The translations under genes were made by a program, and so were the position numbers. 64,000 nucleotides of DNA from Sinorhizobium sp. 8-89 (lineage in GTDB: Bacteria > Pseudomonadota > Alphaproteobacteria > Rhizobiales > Rhizobiaceae): positions 87,937-151,936 of the forward strand of contig NZ_JASKLR010000011.1 of the NCBI RefSeq assembly GCF_030124325.1. Reading direction: 5' to 3'. Position 1 is the first letter of the stretch. The number at the start of each line of letters is the position of its first letter. Of the stretch, positions 19,198-28,687 are shown one piece after another. Below the pieces are notes generated by a model. That model did not search any database. It was not told where the DNA came from and saw only the letters and a list, made by a program, of their open reading frames with translations.

Positions 19198-20589
19198 TCA
19201 GGCGGCAAGCGCGTCGAGGATACGGATCCACGAGCGGATGCCCTTGTGGAAGGACATGAGCTCATATTTCTCGTTCGGTGAATGAATCCGGTCGTCGGAA
19301 AGGCCGAAGCCGACGAGCAGCGATTCGATGCCGAGCATCCTCTGGAAATCGCCGACGATCGGGATCGAGCCGCCCATGCCGATGACGACCGCAGGGTTCG
19401 GCCATTCGTCGGAAAGCGCGACCTTCGCCGTGTTCAGCAGGGCGGAATCATAGGGCAGGTGAATCGCCGGCGAGCCGCCATGGGCGTGGAACTCCACCGA
19501 GCAGTCGGCCGGCACCTTCGACCGGACATAGGCGCGGAAGGTTTCGCGGATCTTGGCTGGGTCCTGGTTGCCGACGAGACGGAACGACACCTTGGCAGAT
19601 GCCTGCGCCGCGATCACCGTCTTGAAGCCTTCGCCGGTATAACCGCCGGTGATGCCGTTGACCTCCGCCGTCGGGCGTGCCCAGGTCAGTTCGAGCACCG
19701 AGCGCCCCTTCTCGCCCGAGGGGATCGACAGGCCGATCTCGCCAAGAAACTTCTCCGCCGTCTGGCCGAGCGTGTTCCAGGCCGCTTTGATTTGCGCGGG
19801 CGTTTCCTCGACGCCTTCATAGAAGTTTTCGAGCGTCACACGGCCCGTCTCGTCGTGAAGGCCGGCGAGGATGTCGGTCAGAATGTGGATGGGATTTGCC
19901 GCCGCACCGCCGAAATAGCCTGAATGCAGGTCGCGATCGGCCGCCTTGATGATGATCTCCTCGCCGACGAGGCCGCGCAGGCCTGCGGAAATCGCCGGCG
20001 TCTCCCGGTCCCACATGCCCGTGTCGCAGACGAGCGCATAATCCGCCTTGAGTTCCGCCGCATTGGCCTCGAGGAACGGCTTCAGCGACGGAGAGCCCGA
20101 TTCCTCCTCGCCTTCGAAAAGAATGGTGATCCGGCAAGGAAGCGCGTCATGGATCTCCTTGTAGGCGCGCACCGCTTCGACGAAGGTCATCAACTGGCCC
20201 TTGTCGTCGGCCGTGCCGCGGCCGGTGATGATGTTGCGCCCGGGCTCGACCTCCTTGATCGCCGGCTCGAACGGAGGCGTATCCCAGAGGTTCAGCGGAT
20301 CGACGGGCTGCACGTCGTAATGGCCGTAGAACAGCACATGCGGAGCATCGGCCTTTGCAGCGGCGTGGTGGGCGACGACCATCGGATGGCCGGGCGTGTC
20401 GCGCACCGAGGCGGTGAAGCCGAGCGCGGTCAGTTCCGCCACCAGCCACTCGGCCGCCTTGCGGCACTCTGCCTTGAAGGCCGGATCGGTGGAGATGGAC
20501 TTGATGCGAACGAGATCGAAAAGCCGGTCGAGGCTCTTCGGAAGATTGGCGTCGGCGCGCTCCAGCACAGGGGTGATATCTGCCATCAT
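19198..20589 (-). CDS. M20-family dipeptidase / zinc metallopeptidase
   Basis: The 463-aa cytosolic di-zinc hydrolase resembles carnosinase-type M20 enzymes. Metal and catalytic motifs are FYGHYDVQPVDP (His and Asp), GRGTADDKGQ (bridging Asp), LFEGEEESGSP (catalytic and metal Glu), CDTGMWD and the C-terminal HSPNEKYE. The dimerisation domain lies between about 215 and 385. It likely cleaves dipeptides or N-acyl amino acids. The first of two adjacent ATGs has AAGGA at a 6-base spacing. Confidence 0.92.
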   Translation of the reverse strand: MMADITPVLERADANLPKSLDRLFDLVRIKSISTDPAFKAECRKAAEWLVAELTALGFTASVRDTPGHPMVVAHHAAAKADAPHVLFYGHYDVQPVDPLNLWDTPPFEPAIKEVEPGRNIITGRGTADDKGQLMTFVEAVRAYKEIHDALPCRITILFEGEEESGSPSLKPFLEANAAELKADYALVCDTGMWDRETPAISAGLRGLVGEEIIIKAADRDLHSGYFGGAAANPIHILTDILAGLHDETGRVTLENFYEGVEETPAQIKAAWNTLGQTAEKFLGEIGLSIPSGEKGRSVLELTWARPTAEVNGITGGYTGEGFKTVIAAQASAKVSFRLVGNQDPAKIRETFRAYVRSKVPADCSVEFHAHGGSPAIHLPYDSALLNTAKVALSDEWPNPAVVIGMGGSIPIVGDFQRMLGIESLLVGFGLSDDRIHSPNEKYELMSFHKGIRSWIRILDALAA

Positions 20590-20687
20590 GCGAATCCTTA
20601 TGTGGGTTTCGCGCGGAACCTAAAGCCGAATGCCGGCCGCTTTAAGCAAAATCTTTTGATGCAACGGTAAATTGTCGTTGCGAGGAA

Positions 20688-21132
20688 TCAGGAAACGCTG
20701 TCGTTGCGTGCGGTGTTGGCGAGCGCCATGCGCATGTATTCGAGCATCAGTTCCCGTTCGAAGCGGCGAAAATCCGGAGAGAAGCGACTGCTCCGCCGCG
20801 CGTGCCGCTTCCTTGGCCGCGGCCTCGATCTCTCTCGCCCGGTCGGTCAGAAAGATCTGCTGCGATCGCTTGTCGTTCGGGTGCCTGCGGCGGGTGATGA
20901 GCCCGTCGCGCTCCATGCGGGCGAGCGTGTTGGCCATGGTTGCCTGCTCGATGTCCAGCCGATCGAGAAGCTGCTTTTGCGTCAGGCTCTCCTCCGACCA
21001 GAGTTCGAGCAGGACCGGAAACTGACCCGGCGCGAAGCCGAGCTTCTGTCCGCGCTCCCGCAGGGCGCGCGAGAAGCTCCTGGCCAGCAGACTAGCCAGG
21101 TAAGTCGCAGATTCCATACGATTGAAGGCCAT
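20688..21132 (-). pseudogene. MarR-family transcriptional regulator, frameshifted near its C-terminus
   Basis: The winged helix is intact: FAPGQFPVLLELWSEESLTQKQLLDRLDIEQATMANTLARMERDGLI and the wing RRRHPNDKRSQQIFLTD. After QSLLSGF the frame breaks at the TTTT of 20769-20772. Removing one T yields RRFERELMLEYMRMALANTA and a natural stop at 20688, whereas the uncorrected frame runs on to 20620 with unrelated residues. The C-terminal helix is needed for MarR dimers, so a real frameshift should impair the protein. A homopolymer sequencing error is an equally good explanation. Confidence 0.82.
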
Positions 21133-21215
21133 GGCCTTGGGTACGCGCGAACCGAAGCGATGACAAGTTACAAAGCTTGCGATGAAGTTGAACTGTTCCG
21201 CGTTCACAGGACTTT

Positions 21216-21255
21216 GAGCCCTGCGCCGATGCGGGGAGCCCTGCGCCGATGCGGG
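21216..21255. repeat. Exact 20-bp tandem duplication plus adjacent RIME fragment
   Basis: GAGCCCTGCGCCGATGCGGG occurs twice head to tail (21216-21235, 21236-21255). The second copy runs into a RIME-like piece (GCGGGCGGAAAACCGCGCAAAC, up to about 21283). It lies upstream of the MarR gene. Confidence 0.85.
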
Positions 21256-21302
21256 CGGAAAACCGCGCAAACTTTTCGTTATCCGGCTGTTCGAGTAGAC
21301 AA

Positions 21303-21453
21303 CAAAAAACCGTCACGGCGCGGAGGCGGCGCCGTGACGGCTCTTTGAAAGCGGGACAAAGGCCCGGAGAGGGGGATAAGGCCTTTGTCCACATCTGGTG
21401 CGGGCGGGGGACAGGCCAATCACCAGACGACGGCATCATTTCAGTGCCGTTCG
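21303..21453 (-). ncRNA. Highly structured sRNA upstream of polA (alpha-r7/Smr7C-like)
   Basis: Reading the minus strand, four consecutive hairpins appear: ACGGCA/TGCCGT (21430-21450), TCTGGTG/CACCAGA (21394-21427), GGACAAAGGCC/GGCCTTTGTCC (21354-21390) and the terminator CCGTCACGGCG/CGCCGTGACGG followed by TTTTTTG (21304-21340). No protein frame makes sense. The length of about 150 nt and the position beside polA match the alpha-r7 sRNA family of S. meliloti as I remember it. A possible promoter has TTGAAA about 17 bp before an AT-rich -10 box. Confidence 0.8.
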
Positions 21454-21641
21454 ATGATAATTTGAGGAGCCAAATGTGGCTTTTCAAGGATTGTCCGACT
21501 GAATCGCACATTACAAATGTGTAACGTTTCCGTGAGCCTTCTGGCGGCCTCCGCGTATTCCTGTCGTAACTCTTTTGAGATAGGCCGCGATGGCGAAAAC
21601 CGCAATGGACCTTTGCTTCACCCCGCGCTATCCATGGCCGC

Positions 21642-24600
21642 ATGAAAAACGGTGATCACCTCTTCCTCGTCGACGGCTCGGGCTTCATCTTCCGGGCGTT
21701 CCACGCAATCCCGCCGCTCAACCGCAAGTCCGATGGCCTTCCGGTCAATGCGGTCGCCGGCTTCTGCAACATGCTCTGGAAACTCCTCACCGATGCGCGC
21801 GACACGTCGGTCGGCGTGACACCGACGCATTTCGCGGTGATCTTCGACTATTCCTCGAAGACCTTCCGCAACACGCTTTACGACCAGTACAAGGCGAACC
21901 GCACCGCGCCGCCCGAAGATCTGATCCCGCAGTTCGGGTTGATCCGACATGCCACGCGCGCCTTCAACCTGCCCTGCATAGAGAAGGAAGGCTATGAGGC
22001 GGACGACCTGATCGCGACCTATGCCCGGCTTGCCGAAGAGGCGGGCGCCGGCGTGACGATCGTTTCCTCGGACAAGGATCTCATGCAACTGGTGACGCCC
22101 AGGGTGTCGATGTACGACAGCATGAAGGACAAGCAGATCACGATTCCCGATGTGATCGAAAAATGGGGCGTGCCGCCGGAGAAAATGATCGATCTCCAGG
22201 CGATGACAGGCGATTCGACCGACAACGTGCCGGGCATTCCCGGCATCGGACCGAAAACCGCGGCTCAGCTTCTGGAAGAATACGGCGATCTCGATACGCT
22301 GCTTGCGCGCGCCGGCGAGATCAAGCAGCAGAAGCGGCGCGAGAGCATCATCGCCAATGCCGAGCTTGCGCGCCTTTCCCGCCAACTCGTGACGTTGAAA
22401 AACGATACCCCTCTCGACGTTCCGCTCGAGGATCTGCGGCTTGAGCCGCAAAACGGGCCGAAGCTCATCGCCTTCCTGAAGACGATGGAATTCAACACAT
22501 TGACACGCCGCGTGGCGGCGGCGACCGATACGGACGCTGAAGCAGTCAAGGCGGCCCATGTGCCGATCGAATGGGGCATCGAGGCGCACGGACCGGATCT
22601 CGACACCGGCGAGGCTGCCGGTCCGCCGCCCTCTGCCGAATCGTCAAGCACAGCCCCGCCGCGCGGACGGGCGGCCAAGGCGGCCGTTTCGTTCCTCTCG
22701 AGCGCTGAGGATGCAGACGTCACGGGGGCGACGCCGCAGGGCCTTGCGCGGGCGCGCGCCGATTTCTTCGCCACCGCTCCCTTCGATCATTCCAGCTATG
22801 TGACGATCCGCGATCTTGCGACCCTCGATCGATGGGTCGCCGATGCGCGCAACGCCGGCGTGATCGGTTTCGAGACGGAAACGACCTCGCTCGACGCCAT
22901 GCAGGCGGATCTGGTCGGCTTTTCGCTGGCGATCGCCGATTACGGCGACAATCCCTCCGGTGCGAAGGTCCGGGCGGCTTACGTGCCGTTGATTCACAAG
23001 AATGGCGCCGGCGATCTGCTTGGCGGCGGTCTCCTCGAAAATCAGGTCGCCGTCCGCGAAGCGCTGAGCCGGCTAAAGGCGCTGCTCGAGGATCCGTCGG
23101 TGTTGAAGGTCGCGCAGAATCTGAAGTTCGACTATCTGTTGATGAAGCGGCACGGCATCACCATGCAAAGCTTCGACGACACCATGTTGATGTCCTATGT
23201 CATCGATGCCGGCAACGGTGCTCATGGCATGGATTCTCTGTCCGAGCGGTGGCTCAATCACAAGTTGACGGCCTACAAGGACCTCACCGGCAGCGGGCGG
23301 TCTTCGCTGACGTTCGACTTCGTCGATATCGACAGGGCGACGGCCTATGCGGCGGAAGAGGCGGACGTCACGCTGCGACTCTGGCACGTCCTGAAGCCGC
23401 AACTTTCCTCCAAGGGGCTGACGCGCGTCTATGAGCGGCTCGAAAGACCGTTGGTCGGCGTTCTTGCCCATATGGAGGAGCGCGGCATCACCGTCGATCG
23501 CCAAATTCTCTCGCGCCTCTCGGGAGAGCTTGCGCAAGGCGCGGCGGCGCTCGAGCACGAGATCTATCGCCTGGCCGGAGAAACCTTCACGATCGGCTCG
23601 CCGAAGCAGCTCGGCGACATTCTCTTCGGCAAAATGGGATTGCCGGGCGGCTCCAAAACCAAGACCGGCCAATGGTCGACTTCGGCGCAGGTTCTGGAGG
23701 AGCTTGCCGCCGAAGGCCATGAGCTGCCGCGCAAAATCGTTGACTGGCGCCAGCTCACCAAACTGAAATCCACCTATACCGATGCGTTACCGGGCTTCGT
23801 GCATCCGGAAACACGGCGCGTACATACGTCCTATGCGCTAGCTGCGACGACCACAGGCCGCCTCTCTTCGGCCGACCCCAACCTGCAGAACATTCCGGTC
23901 AGGACCGCCGAGGGCCGTAAGATCCGCACCGCCTTCGTCGCCACGCCGGGACACAAGCTGGTTTCGGCGGACTACAGCCAAATCGAGCTCCGGGTGCTTG
24001 CGCATGTGGCGGATATTCCGCAGCTTCGCCAAGCCTTTGCCGACGGCGTCGACATCCACGCGATGACCGCTTCCGAGATGTTCGGGGTTCCCGTCGACGG
24101 CATGCCGGGTGAAATCCGCCGCCGCGCCAAGGCGATCAATTTCGGCATCATCTACGGCATATCCGCCTTCGGGCTTGCCAATCAGCTTTCCATCGAGCGT
24201 TCGGAGGCGAGTGAATACATTAAGAAGTATTTCGAGCGCTTCCCCGGCATCCGCGACTATATGGAGAACACCAAGGCCTTCGCTCGCGAGCACGGCTATG
24301 TCGAAACGATCTTTGGCCGCCGTGCCCACTATCCCGATATTCGCTCCTCCAACCCGTCGCATCGCGCTTTCAACGAACGCGCATCGATCAATGCGCCGAT
24401 CCAGGGCTCTGCCGCCGACATCATCCGCCGCGCAATGGTGAAGATGGAGCCGGCGCTTGAGGAGGCGAAGCTGTCCGCGCGGATGCTCCTGCAGGTGCAC
24501 GACGAATTGATCTTCGAGGTCGAGGACGGTGAGATCGAGCGCACCATCCCGGTGGTCGTTTCGGTCATGGAAAATGCCGCCATGCCGGCGCTGAACATGA

Positions 24601-24656
24601 AAGTGCCGCTGAAGGTTGACGCCCGCGCCGCGCTCAATTGGGACGAGGCGCATTGA
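21642..24656 (+). CDS. polA: DNA polymerase I
   Basis: The 1004-aa enzyme acts in Okazaki-fragment processing and repair. The 5'-3' exonuclease domain (1-310) has LVDGSGFIFRAFHA, YEADDLIATYA, SSDKDLMQLV and GDSTDNVPGIPGIGPKTA. The 3'-5' exonuclease domain (about 390-590) retains LKFDYLLM and EEADVTLRL, but its first acidic motif reads FETETTSLD with Glu (residue 411) where E. coli has Asp355. The polymerase domain (about 600-1004) has DYSQIELRVLAH, RRRAKAINFGIIYG and LLQVHDELIFE. A linker of about 70 residues rich in Pro/Ala separates the exonuclease domains. Confidence 0.97.
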   Translation: MKNGDHLFLVDGSGFIFRAFHAIPPLNRKSDGLPVNAVAGFCNMLWKLLTDARDTSVGVTPTHFAVIFDYSSKTFRNTLYDQYKANRTAPPEDLIPQFGLIRHATRAFNLPCIEKEGYEADDLIATYARLAEEAGAGVTIVSSDKDLMQLVTPRVSMYDSMKDKQITIPDVIEKWGVPPEKMIDLQAMTGDSTDNVPGIPGIGPKTAAQLLEEYGDLDTLLARAGEIKQQKRRESIIANAELARLSRQLVTLKNDTPLDVPLEDLRLEPQNGPKLIAFLKTMEFNTLTRRVAAATDTDAEAVKAAHVPIEWGIEAHGPDLDTGEAAGPPPSAESSSTAPPRGRAAKAAVSFLSSAEDADVTGATPQGLARARADFFATAPFDHSSYVTIRDLATLDRWVADARNAGVIGFETETTSLDAMQADLVGFSLAIADYGDNPSGAKVRAAYVPLIHKNGAGDLLGGGLLENQVAVREALSRLKALLEDPSVLKVAQNLKFDYLLMKRHGITMQSFDDTMLMSYVIDAGNGAHGMDSLSERWLNHKLTAYKDLTGSGRSSLTFDFVDIDRATAYAAEEADVTLRLWHVLKPQLSSKGLTRVYERLERPLVGVLAHMEERGITVDRQILSRLSGELAQGAAALEHEIYRLAGETFTIGSPKQLGDILFGKMGLPGGSKTKTGQWSTSAQVLEELAAEGHELPRKIVDWRQLTKLKSTYTDALPGFVHPETRRVHTSYALAATTTGRLSSADPNLQNIPVRTAEGRKIRTAFVATPGHKLVSADYSQIELRVLAHVADIPQLRQAFADGVDIHAMTASEMFGVPVDGMPGEIRRRAKAINFGIIYGISAFGLANQLSIERSEASEYIKKYFERFPGIRDYMENTKAFAREHGYVETIFGRRAHYPDIRSSNPSHRAFNERASINAPIQGSAADIIRRAMVKMEPALEEAKLSARMLLQVHDELIFEVEDGEIERTIPVVVSVMENAAMPALNMKVPLKVDARAALNWDEAH

Positions 24657-24705
24657 ATCACGATGATTTTGGGTCGAATCGACTCAGAGTCACGCTCCGG
24701 CTCGG
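24656..24705. repeat. RIME half-element
   Basis: ATCACGATGATTTTGGGTCG followed by AATCGACTCAGAGTCACG is a degenerate copy of the second palindrome of the 9759-9915 repeat. It starts inside the polA stop codon region and ends before the TetR gene stop. Confidence 0.6.
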
Positions 24706-24717
24706 GCTCCTGTCCGC

Positions 24718-25350
24718 TCAGGCAGCGGACTCTGTGGGATGCACCGGCCGGAAGCTGGCGAAGAGGTGCTTGAGTGCGTCGCGTCCCCCGGCCGCCAGAT
24801 CGAACCGACGTCCGAACAGCAGCCATTCGGTGCATAGTCCCATCATCATCCAGCGCAAGGTGCGCGCGGCGGATGCCGGCGTCCAGGTGACTTGTAGTTG
24901 CCCTTGTTCGAGCGCGCGCGCGAAGGCGCGTTCGAGCAGTGCGTCGTGTCGCTCGTCGATTTCCTTTTGCCGGTCCAACACTGCTGACATGTCGCTGTCG
25001 TAGTCGCATCGGAGCATGATCGCGAGAATACGCTGCCGCTGCTCGTCCTTGGCAAGCATGTCCAGCCAATCGCCGGTGGCGCTCTCGACGATCGCGAGCG
25101 TGTCGGAAGCCTCGGTCTCGATCTCGCGGGCGATCATGTCTTCCTGCGGCAGCGGCACTGCATCGTAGAGCGCCAGGAAGAGATCGGTCTTGTTGGCGAA
25201 GTGCCAGTAGATGGCGCCGCGCGTGACCCCGGCCGCCTTGGCCACCTCATCAAGCGTCGTATTGGAAACACCTTTGGCGTAAAACATCCGCTCGGCGGCG
25301 TTCAATATCCGGCTCCGTGTAGCCTCGGCCTCGGCCTTGGTTCTGCGCAT
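24718..25350 (-). CDS. smeR: TetR/AcrR-family repressor of the adjacent efflux pump
   Basis: The protein is 210 aa. Its N-terminal HTH (residues 10-55) reads ILNAAERMFYAKGVSNTTLDEVAKAAGVTRGAIYWHFANKTDLFLAL, the AcrR/TtgR type, and is followed by a helical ligand domain. It lies downstream of smeB on the same strand, as SmeR does in S. meliloti, with a RIME element in between. An AcrR-like operator is present in front of smeA. It presumably represses smeAB until a drug or plant compound binds. The ATG at 25350 starts MRRTKAEAEATR. Confidence 0.88.
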   Translation of the reverse strand: MRRTKAEAEATRSRILNAAERMFYAKGVSNTTLDEVAKAAGVTRGAIYWHFANKTDLFLALYDAVPLPQEDMIAREIETEASDTLAIVESATGDWLDMLAKDEQRQRILAIMLRCDYDSDMSAVLDRQKEIDERHDALLERAFARALEQGQLQVTWTPASAARTLRWMMMGLCTEWLLFGRRFDLAAGGRDALKHLFASFRPVHPTESAA

Positions 25351-25364
25351 GCATACCTCCCAGA

Positions 25365-25476
25365 TCAAGTGATTTTGGGTCGGATCGACCCAAAATCTTA
25401 AACGTGATCGATTCTAAGAAGTTAGAGCGTGATGCAGGCGGAAAACCGCACACACTTTTCCTCATCCCGCTCTTGC
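25365..25476. repeat. RIME-type composite mosaic repeat
   Basis: The palindrome GATTTTGGGTCG-GAT-CGACCCAAAATC is followed by AGAGCGTGATGCAGGCGGAAA and closes with TTTTCCTCATCCCGCTCT. It is the same element as 9759-9915 in the opposite module order. It sits between smeB and smeR and could make their expression unequal. Confidence 0.75.
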
Positions 25477-25515
25477 ACGACGGCCCGCCGGATGAGGCGG
25501 GCCGTCGATGGTTGA

Positions 25516-28500
25516 TCACTCGGCAGCTTTGGCGATTTCGGATGCGGTATCTTCCGCTACGACCGCTTGCGGTGCGGCAGCCGCGCTTCTCCGCCCGAAG
25601 ATCTTCATGATGAACACGAAGAAGATCGGGACGAAGAAAATCGCCAGCACCGTTGCCGAGATCATGCCGCCCATGACGCCGGTGCCGATGGCGCGCTGGC
25701 TGCCGGAGCTTGCGCCCGTCGCGATCGCCAGCGGCAGAACGCCGAGGGTGAAGGCAAGCGAGGTCATCAGGATCGGCCGGAAGCGCAAGTGCGACGCTTC
25801 GAGCGTTGCGTCGATCAACGACTTGCCCTGGTCACGCAGCTCCTTGGCGAACTCGATGATCAGGATGGCGTTTTTCGCCGAAAGGCCGATGATCGCGATC
25901 AGGCCCACCTTGAAATACACATCATTCGGCATGTCCCGCATCGTGACCGCGAGCACCGCACCGATGACGCCGAGCGGGACGACCATGATAACCGAGACAG
26001 GAATGGACCAGCTTTCGTAAAGTGCCGCCAGGCAAAGGAAGACGAGCAGGCACGAAAGCGCGATCAGGAGCGGCGCCTGTGATCCCGATTGGATCTCCTG
26101 CAGCGACTGGCCCGTCCATTCGTAACCGAAGCCCGATGGAAGCTCGGCGACCAGCCGCTCCATCTCGGCGATCGCGTCACCGGAAGAATAGCCGGGCGCC
26201 GCCTGGCCGCTGATGCGAACCGCGGGATAGCCATTGTAGCCGACAGTCTGCGTCGGGGCCTTGATCCACTCGACGCTTGCGAAGGCCGAGAGCGGAACCA
26301 TGCCGCCGTTCGAGTTGCGGACGTTGAGGTTCAGGAGATCGGCCGTCTGCATTCGCTGGTTCTCGTCCGCCTGCACCGTCACGCGCTGCATGCGGCCGGC
26401 ATTCGGGAAGTCATTGACATAGGACGAGCCGAGATTGGTCGAGATCGTCGAGTTGATGTCGGCGAAGGTCACACCGAAGGTATTGGCCTTTTCGCGGTCG
26501 ATGGTCACGTTGACCTGGGCCGCGTCGGGCATGCCTTCGAAGCGCACACCGGCGACGACCTTGCTCTGCGCGGCGAGCCCCAGAAGCTGGTCGCGTGCCT
26601 CGGCAAGCGCTGCTTCGCCGCGGCCGCCGCGGTCCTGCAGGCGGAAGGAGAAGCCGCCGGTGGTGCCGAGCCCTTGGATGGCCGGCGGCGACAGCGCGAA
26701 GCTGATCGCGTCCTTGATCTGACCCATCGCCATCGTCGCGCGCTCGGCAATCTTCTGAGCGGCGTTGTCGGCGTCGCGTTCGCTCCAGTCCTTGAGCGTC
26801 ACGAAGGCAAGGCCGGCGTTCTGACCGGTTCCGAAGAAGGAGAAGCCGTTGATCGCGACGATGCGGTCGACCGCCGATTCCTGACCGAAAATCTTCTCCG
26901 CCTGCTCGATCACTTCGGTGGTGCGGTTTCCCGTCGCCTCCGACGGCAGCTGCATCAGCACGATGACAAAGCCCTGGTCCTCGTCCGGTAGGAACGACGA
27001 CGGCAGTTTCATGAAGGCCCAGCCGAGGCCCGCAAGCAGGGCGACATAGATGATCATGAAGCGGCCCGTGCGACGGACCAGACCCCCGACGATGCGGCTG
27101 TACCCATGCGACGTGCGGTCGAAGCCGCGGTTGAACCAACCGAAGAAGCCGCGCTTGGCGTGGTGATGGCCCTTCGGGACCGGCTTCAGGAAGCTTGCGC
27201 AAAGGGCGGGTGTCAGCGACAGCGCGAGAAGTGCCGAGAACAGGATCGAAACGACCATGGTCAAGCTGAACTGGCGGTAGATCACGCCGACGGCGCCCGG
27301 GAAGAAGGCCATGGGAATGAACACGGAGGCAAGCACCAGCGTAATGCCGATGACCGCGCCGGTGATCTGCCGCATCGCCTTGCGGGTGGCTTCCTTCGGC
27401 GTCAGCCCCTCTTCCGACATGATGCGTTCGACGTTCTCGACGACGATGATGGCGTCGTCGACGAGGATGCCGATCGCCAGCACCATGCCGAACATGGTCA
27501 GCACGTTGATCGAGAAGCCCATCGCCAGCATCACGGCGCACGTACCGAGAAGAGCGACCGGAACGACGATTGTCGGGATGATCGTGTAGCGGACGTTCTG
27601 AAGGAACAGGAACATCACCAGGAAGACGAGGCCGACGGCCTCGACAAGGGTATGCAACACTTTTTCGATCGACACCGCGACAAAGGGCGAAGTGTCGTAA
27701 GGGACCGAATACTCGACCCCTTGCGGGAAGAATTCCGACAGCTCATCCATGCGCGCCTTGACAGCCGCGGAGGTCGACATCGCATTGCCGCTCGGCGAAA
27801 GCTGGACGGCGATGGCTGCGGAAGGCTTGCCGTTGAGACGCGTGGAGAAAGCATAGCTTTCGCCGCCGATCTCGAGGCGGGCGACGTCGCGCAGACGAAC
27901 GGCCGAGCCGTCCGCATTGGCGCGAAGCACGATGGCGCCGAATTCCTCGGGGGTGGAAAGCTGCCCCTTGATGACCACCGGAGCGCTGATCTGCTGGGTG
28001 ATCGGATTGGGCTGGGCGCCGATGCTGCCCGAAGCAACCTGAGCGTTCTGGGCCTGGATCGCCGCCGTTACGTCGGCTGCGGTCAGATTGAGACCGAGCA
28101 TCTTGTCGGGATCGAGCCAGACACGCATCGAGCGCTCGGTCGCGAAGAGCTGGGCGCGGCCGACGCCCGGCACGCGCTGGATTTCGCTCAAGACGTTTCG
28201 GCTGAGATAATCGCCGAGGCCGGTTGCGTCCAGAGACCCATCGGTCGAGGTGAGCGCGACGATCATCAGGAAGCCGGAGCCGGCCTCGTCGACCTGGACG
28301 CCCTGCTGCTTGACCGAATCGGGCAGGCGCGGCTCGACCCGCTGCACGCGGTTCTGGATGTCCACCGAGGCCTGGCTCGGGTCCGTGCCCGGCGCGAAGG
28401 TCGCATTGATCTCGACCGAGCCGGAGGAACTCGAGGTCGATTCGAAATAAAGCAGGCCTTCGACGCCGTTGAGTTCATCCTCGATCAGGCGCGTGACGCT

Positions 28501-28677
28501 CTGATAGGTGTCCTGCGAGGAGGCGCCGGGATAGTTCGTGTTGATGGAGATCTGCGGCGGCGCGACATCAGGATATTGCGAAACCGGCAATAGCGGAATC
28601 GCGATGACGCCGGCGACCATGATGAAGATCGCCACCACCCAGGCGAAGATCGGCCTGTCGATAAAGAAACTGGGCAT
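25516..28677 (-). CDS. smeB: RND multidrug efflux transporter (AcrB/MexB/HAE1 family)
   Basis: The inner-membrane drug/proton antiporter is 1053 aa. It has TM1 (IFAWVVAIFIMVAGVIAIPLLP), a large periplasmic porter domain, the motif GMVLAIGILVDDAIIVVENVER on TM4 with the proton-relay Asp pair, a second duplicated half and KNAILIIEFAKELRDQG near TM10. The pump forms a trimer and works with SmeA and an outer-membrane TolC-like channel that is not encoded here. SmeAB of S. meliloti exports antibiotics and plant antimicrobials and affects nodulation competitiveness. The ATG at 28677 lies 10 bp after smeA. Confidence 0.95.
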   Translation of the reverse strand: MPSFFIDRPIFAWVVAIFIMVAGVIAIPLLPVSQYPDVAPPQISINTNYPGASSQDTYQSVTRLIEDELNGVEGLLYFESTSSSSGSVEINATFAPGTDPSQASVDIQNRVQRVEPRLPDSVKQQGVQVDEAGSGFLMIVALTSTDGSLDATGLGDYLSRNVLSEIQRVPGVGRAQLFATERSMRVWLDPDKMLGLNLTAADVTAAIQAQNAQVASGSIGAQPNPITQQISAPVVIKGQLSTPEEFGAIVLRANADGSAVRLRDVARLEIGGESYAFSTRLNGKPSAAIAVQLSPSGNAMSTSAAVKARMDELSEFFPQGVEYSVPYDTSPFVAVSIEKVLHTLVEAVGLVFLVMFLFLQNVRYTIIPTIVVPVALLGTCAVMLAMGFSINVLTMFGMVLAIGILVDDAIIVVENVERIMSEEGLTPKEATRKAMRQITGAVIGITLVLASVFIPMAFFPGAVGVIYRQFSLTMVVSILFSALLALSLTPALCASFLKPVPKGHHHAKRGFFGWFNRGFDRTSHGYSRIVGGLVRRTGRFMIIYVALLAGLGWAFMKLPSSFLPDEDQGFVIVLMQLPSEATGNRTTEVIEQAEKIFGQESAVDRIVAINGFSFFGTGQNAGLAFVTLKDWSERDADNAAQKIAERATMAMGQIKDAISFALSPPAIQGLGTTGGFSFRLQDRGGRGEAALAEARDQLLGLAAQSKVVAGVRFEGMPDAAQVNVTIDREKANTFGVTFADINSTISTNLGSSYVNDFPNAGRMQRVTVQADENQRMQTADLLNLNVRNSNGGMVPLSAFASVEWIKAPTQTVGYNGYPAVRISGQAAPGYSSGDAIAEMERLVAELPSGFGYEWTGQSLQEIQSGSQAPLLIALSCLLVFLCLAALYESWSIPVSVIMVVPLGVIGAVLAVTMRDMPNDVYFKVGLIAIIGLSAKNAILIIEFAKELRDQGKSLIDATLEASHLRFRPILMTSLAFTLGVLPLAIATGASSGSQRAIGTGVMGGMISATVLAIFFVPIFFVFIMKIFGRRSAAAAPQAVVAEDTASEIAKAAE

Positions 28678-28687
28678 GATCAAGCTC

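Noticed and set aside
19043..19285. Short frame upstream of the M20 peptidase stop
   Set aside because: It overlaps the peptidase gene and a hairpin, with no protein-like character.
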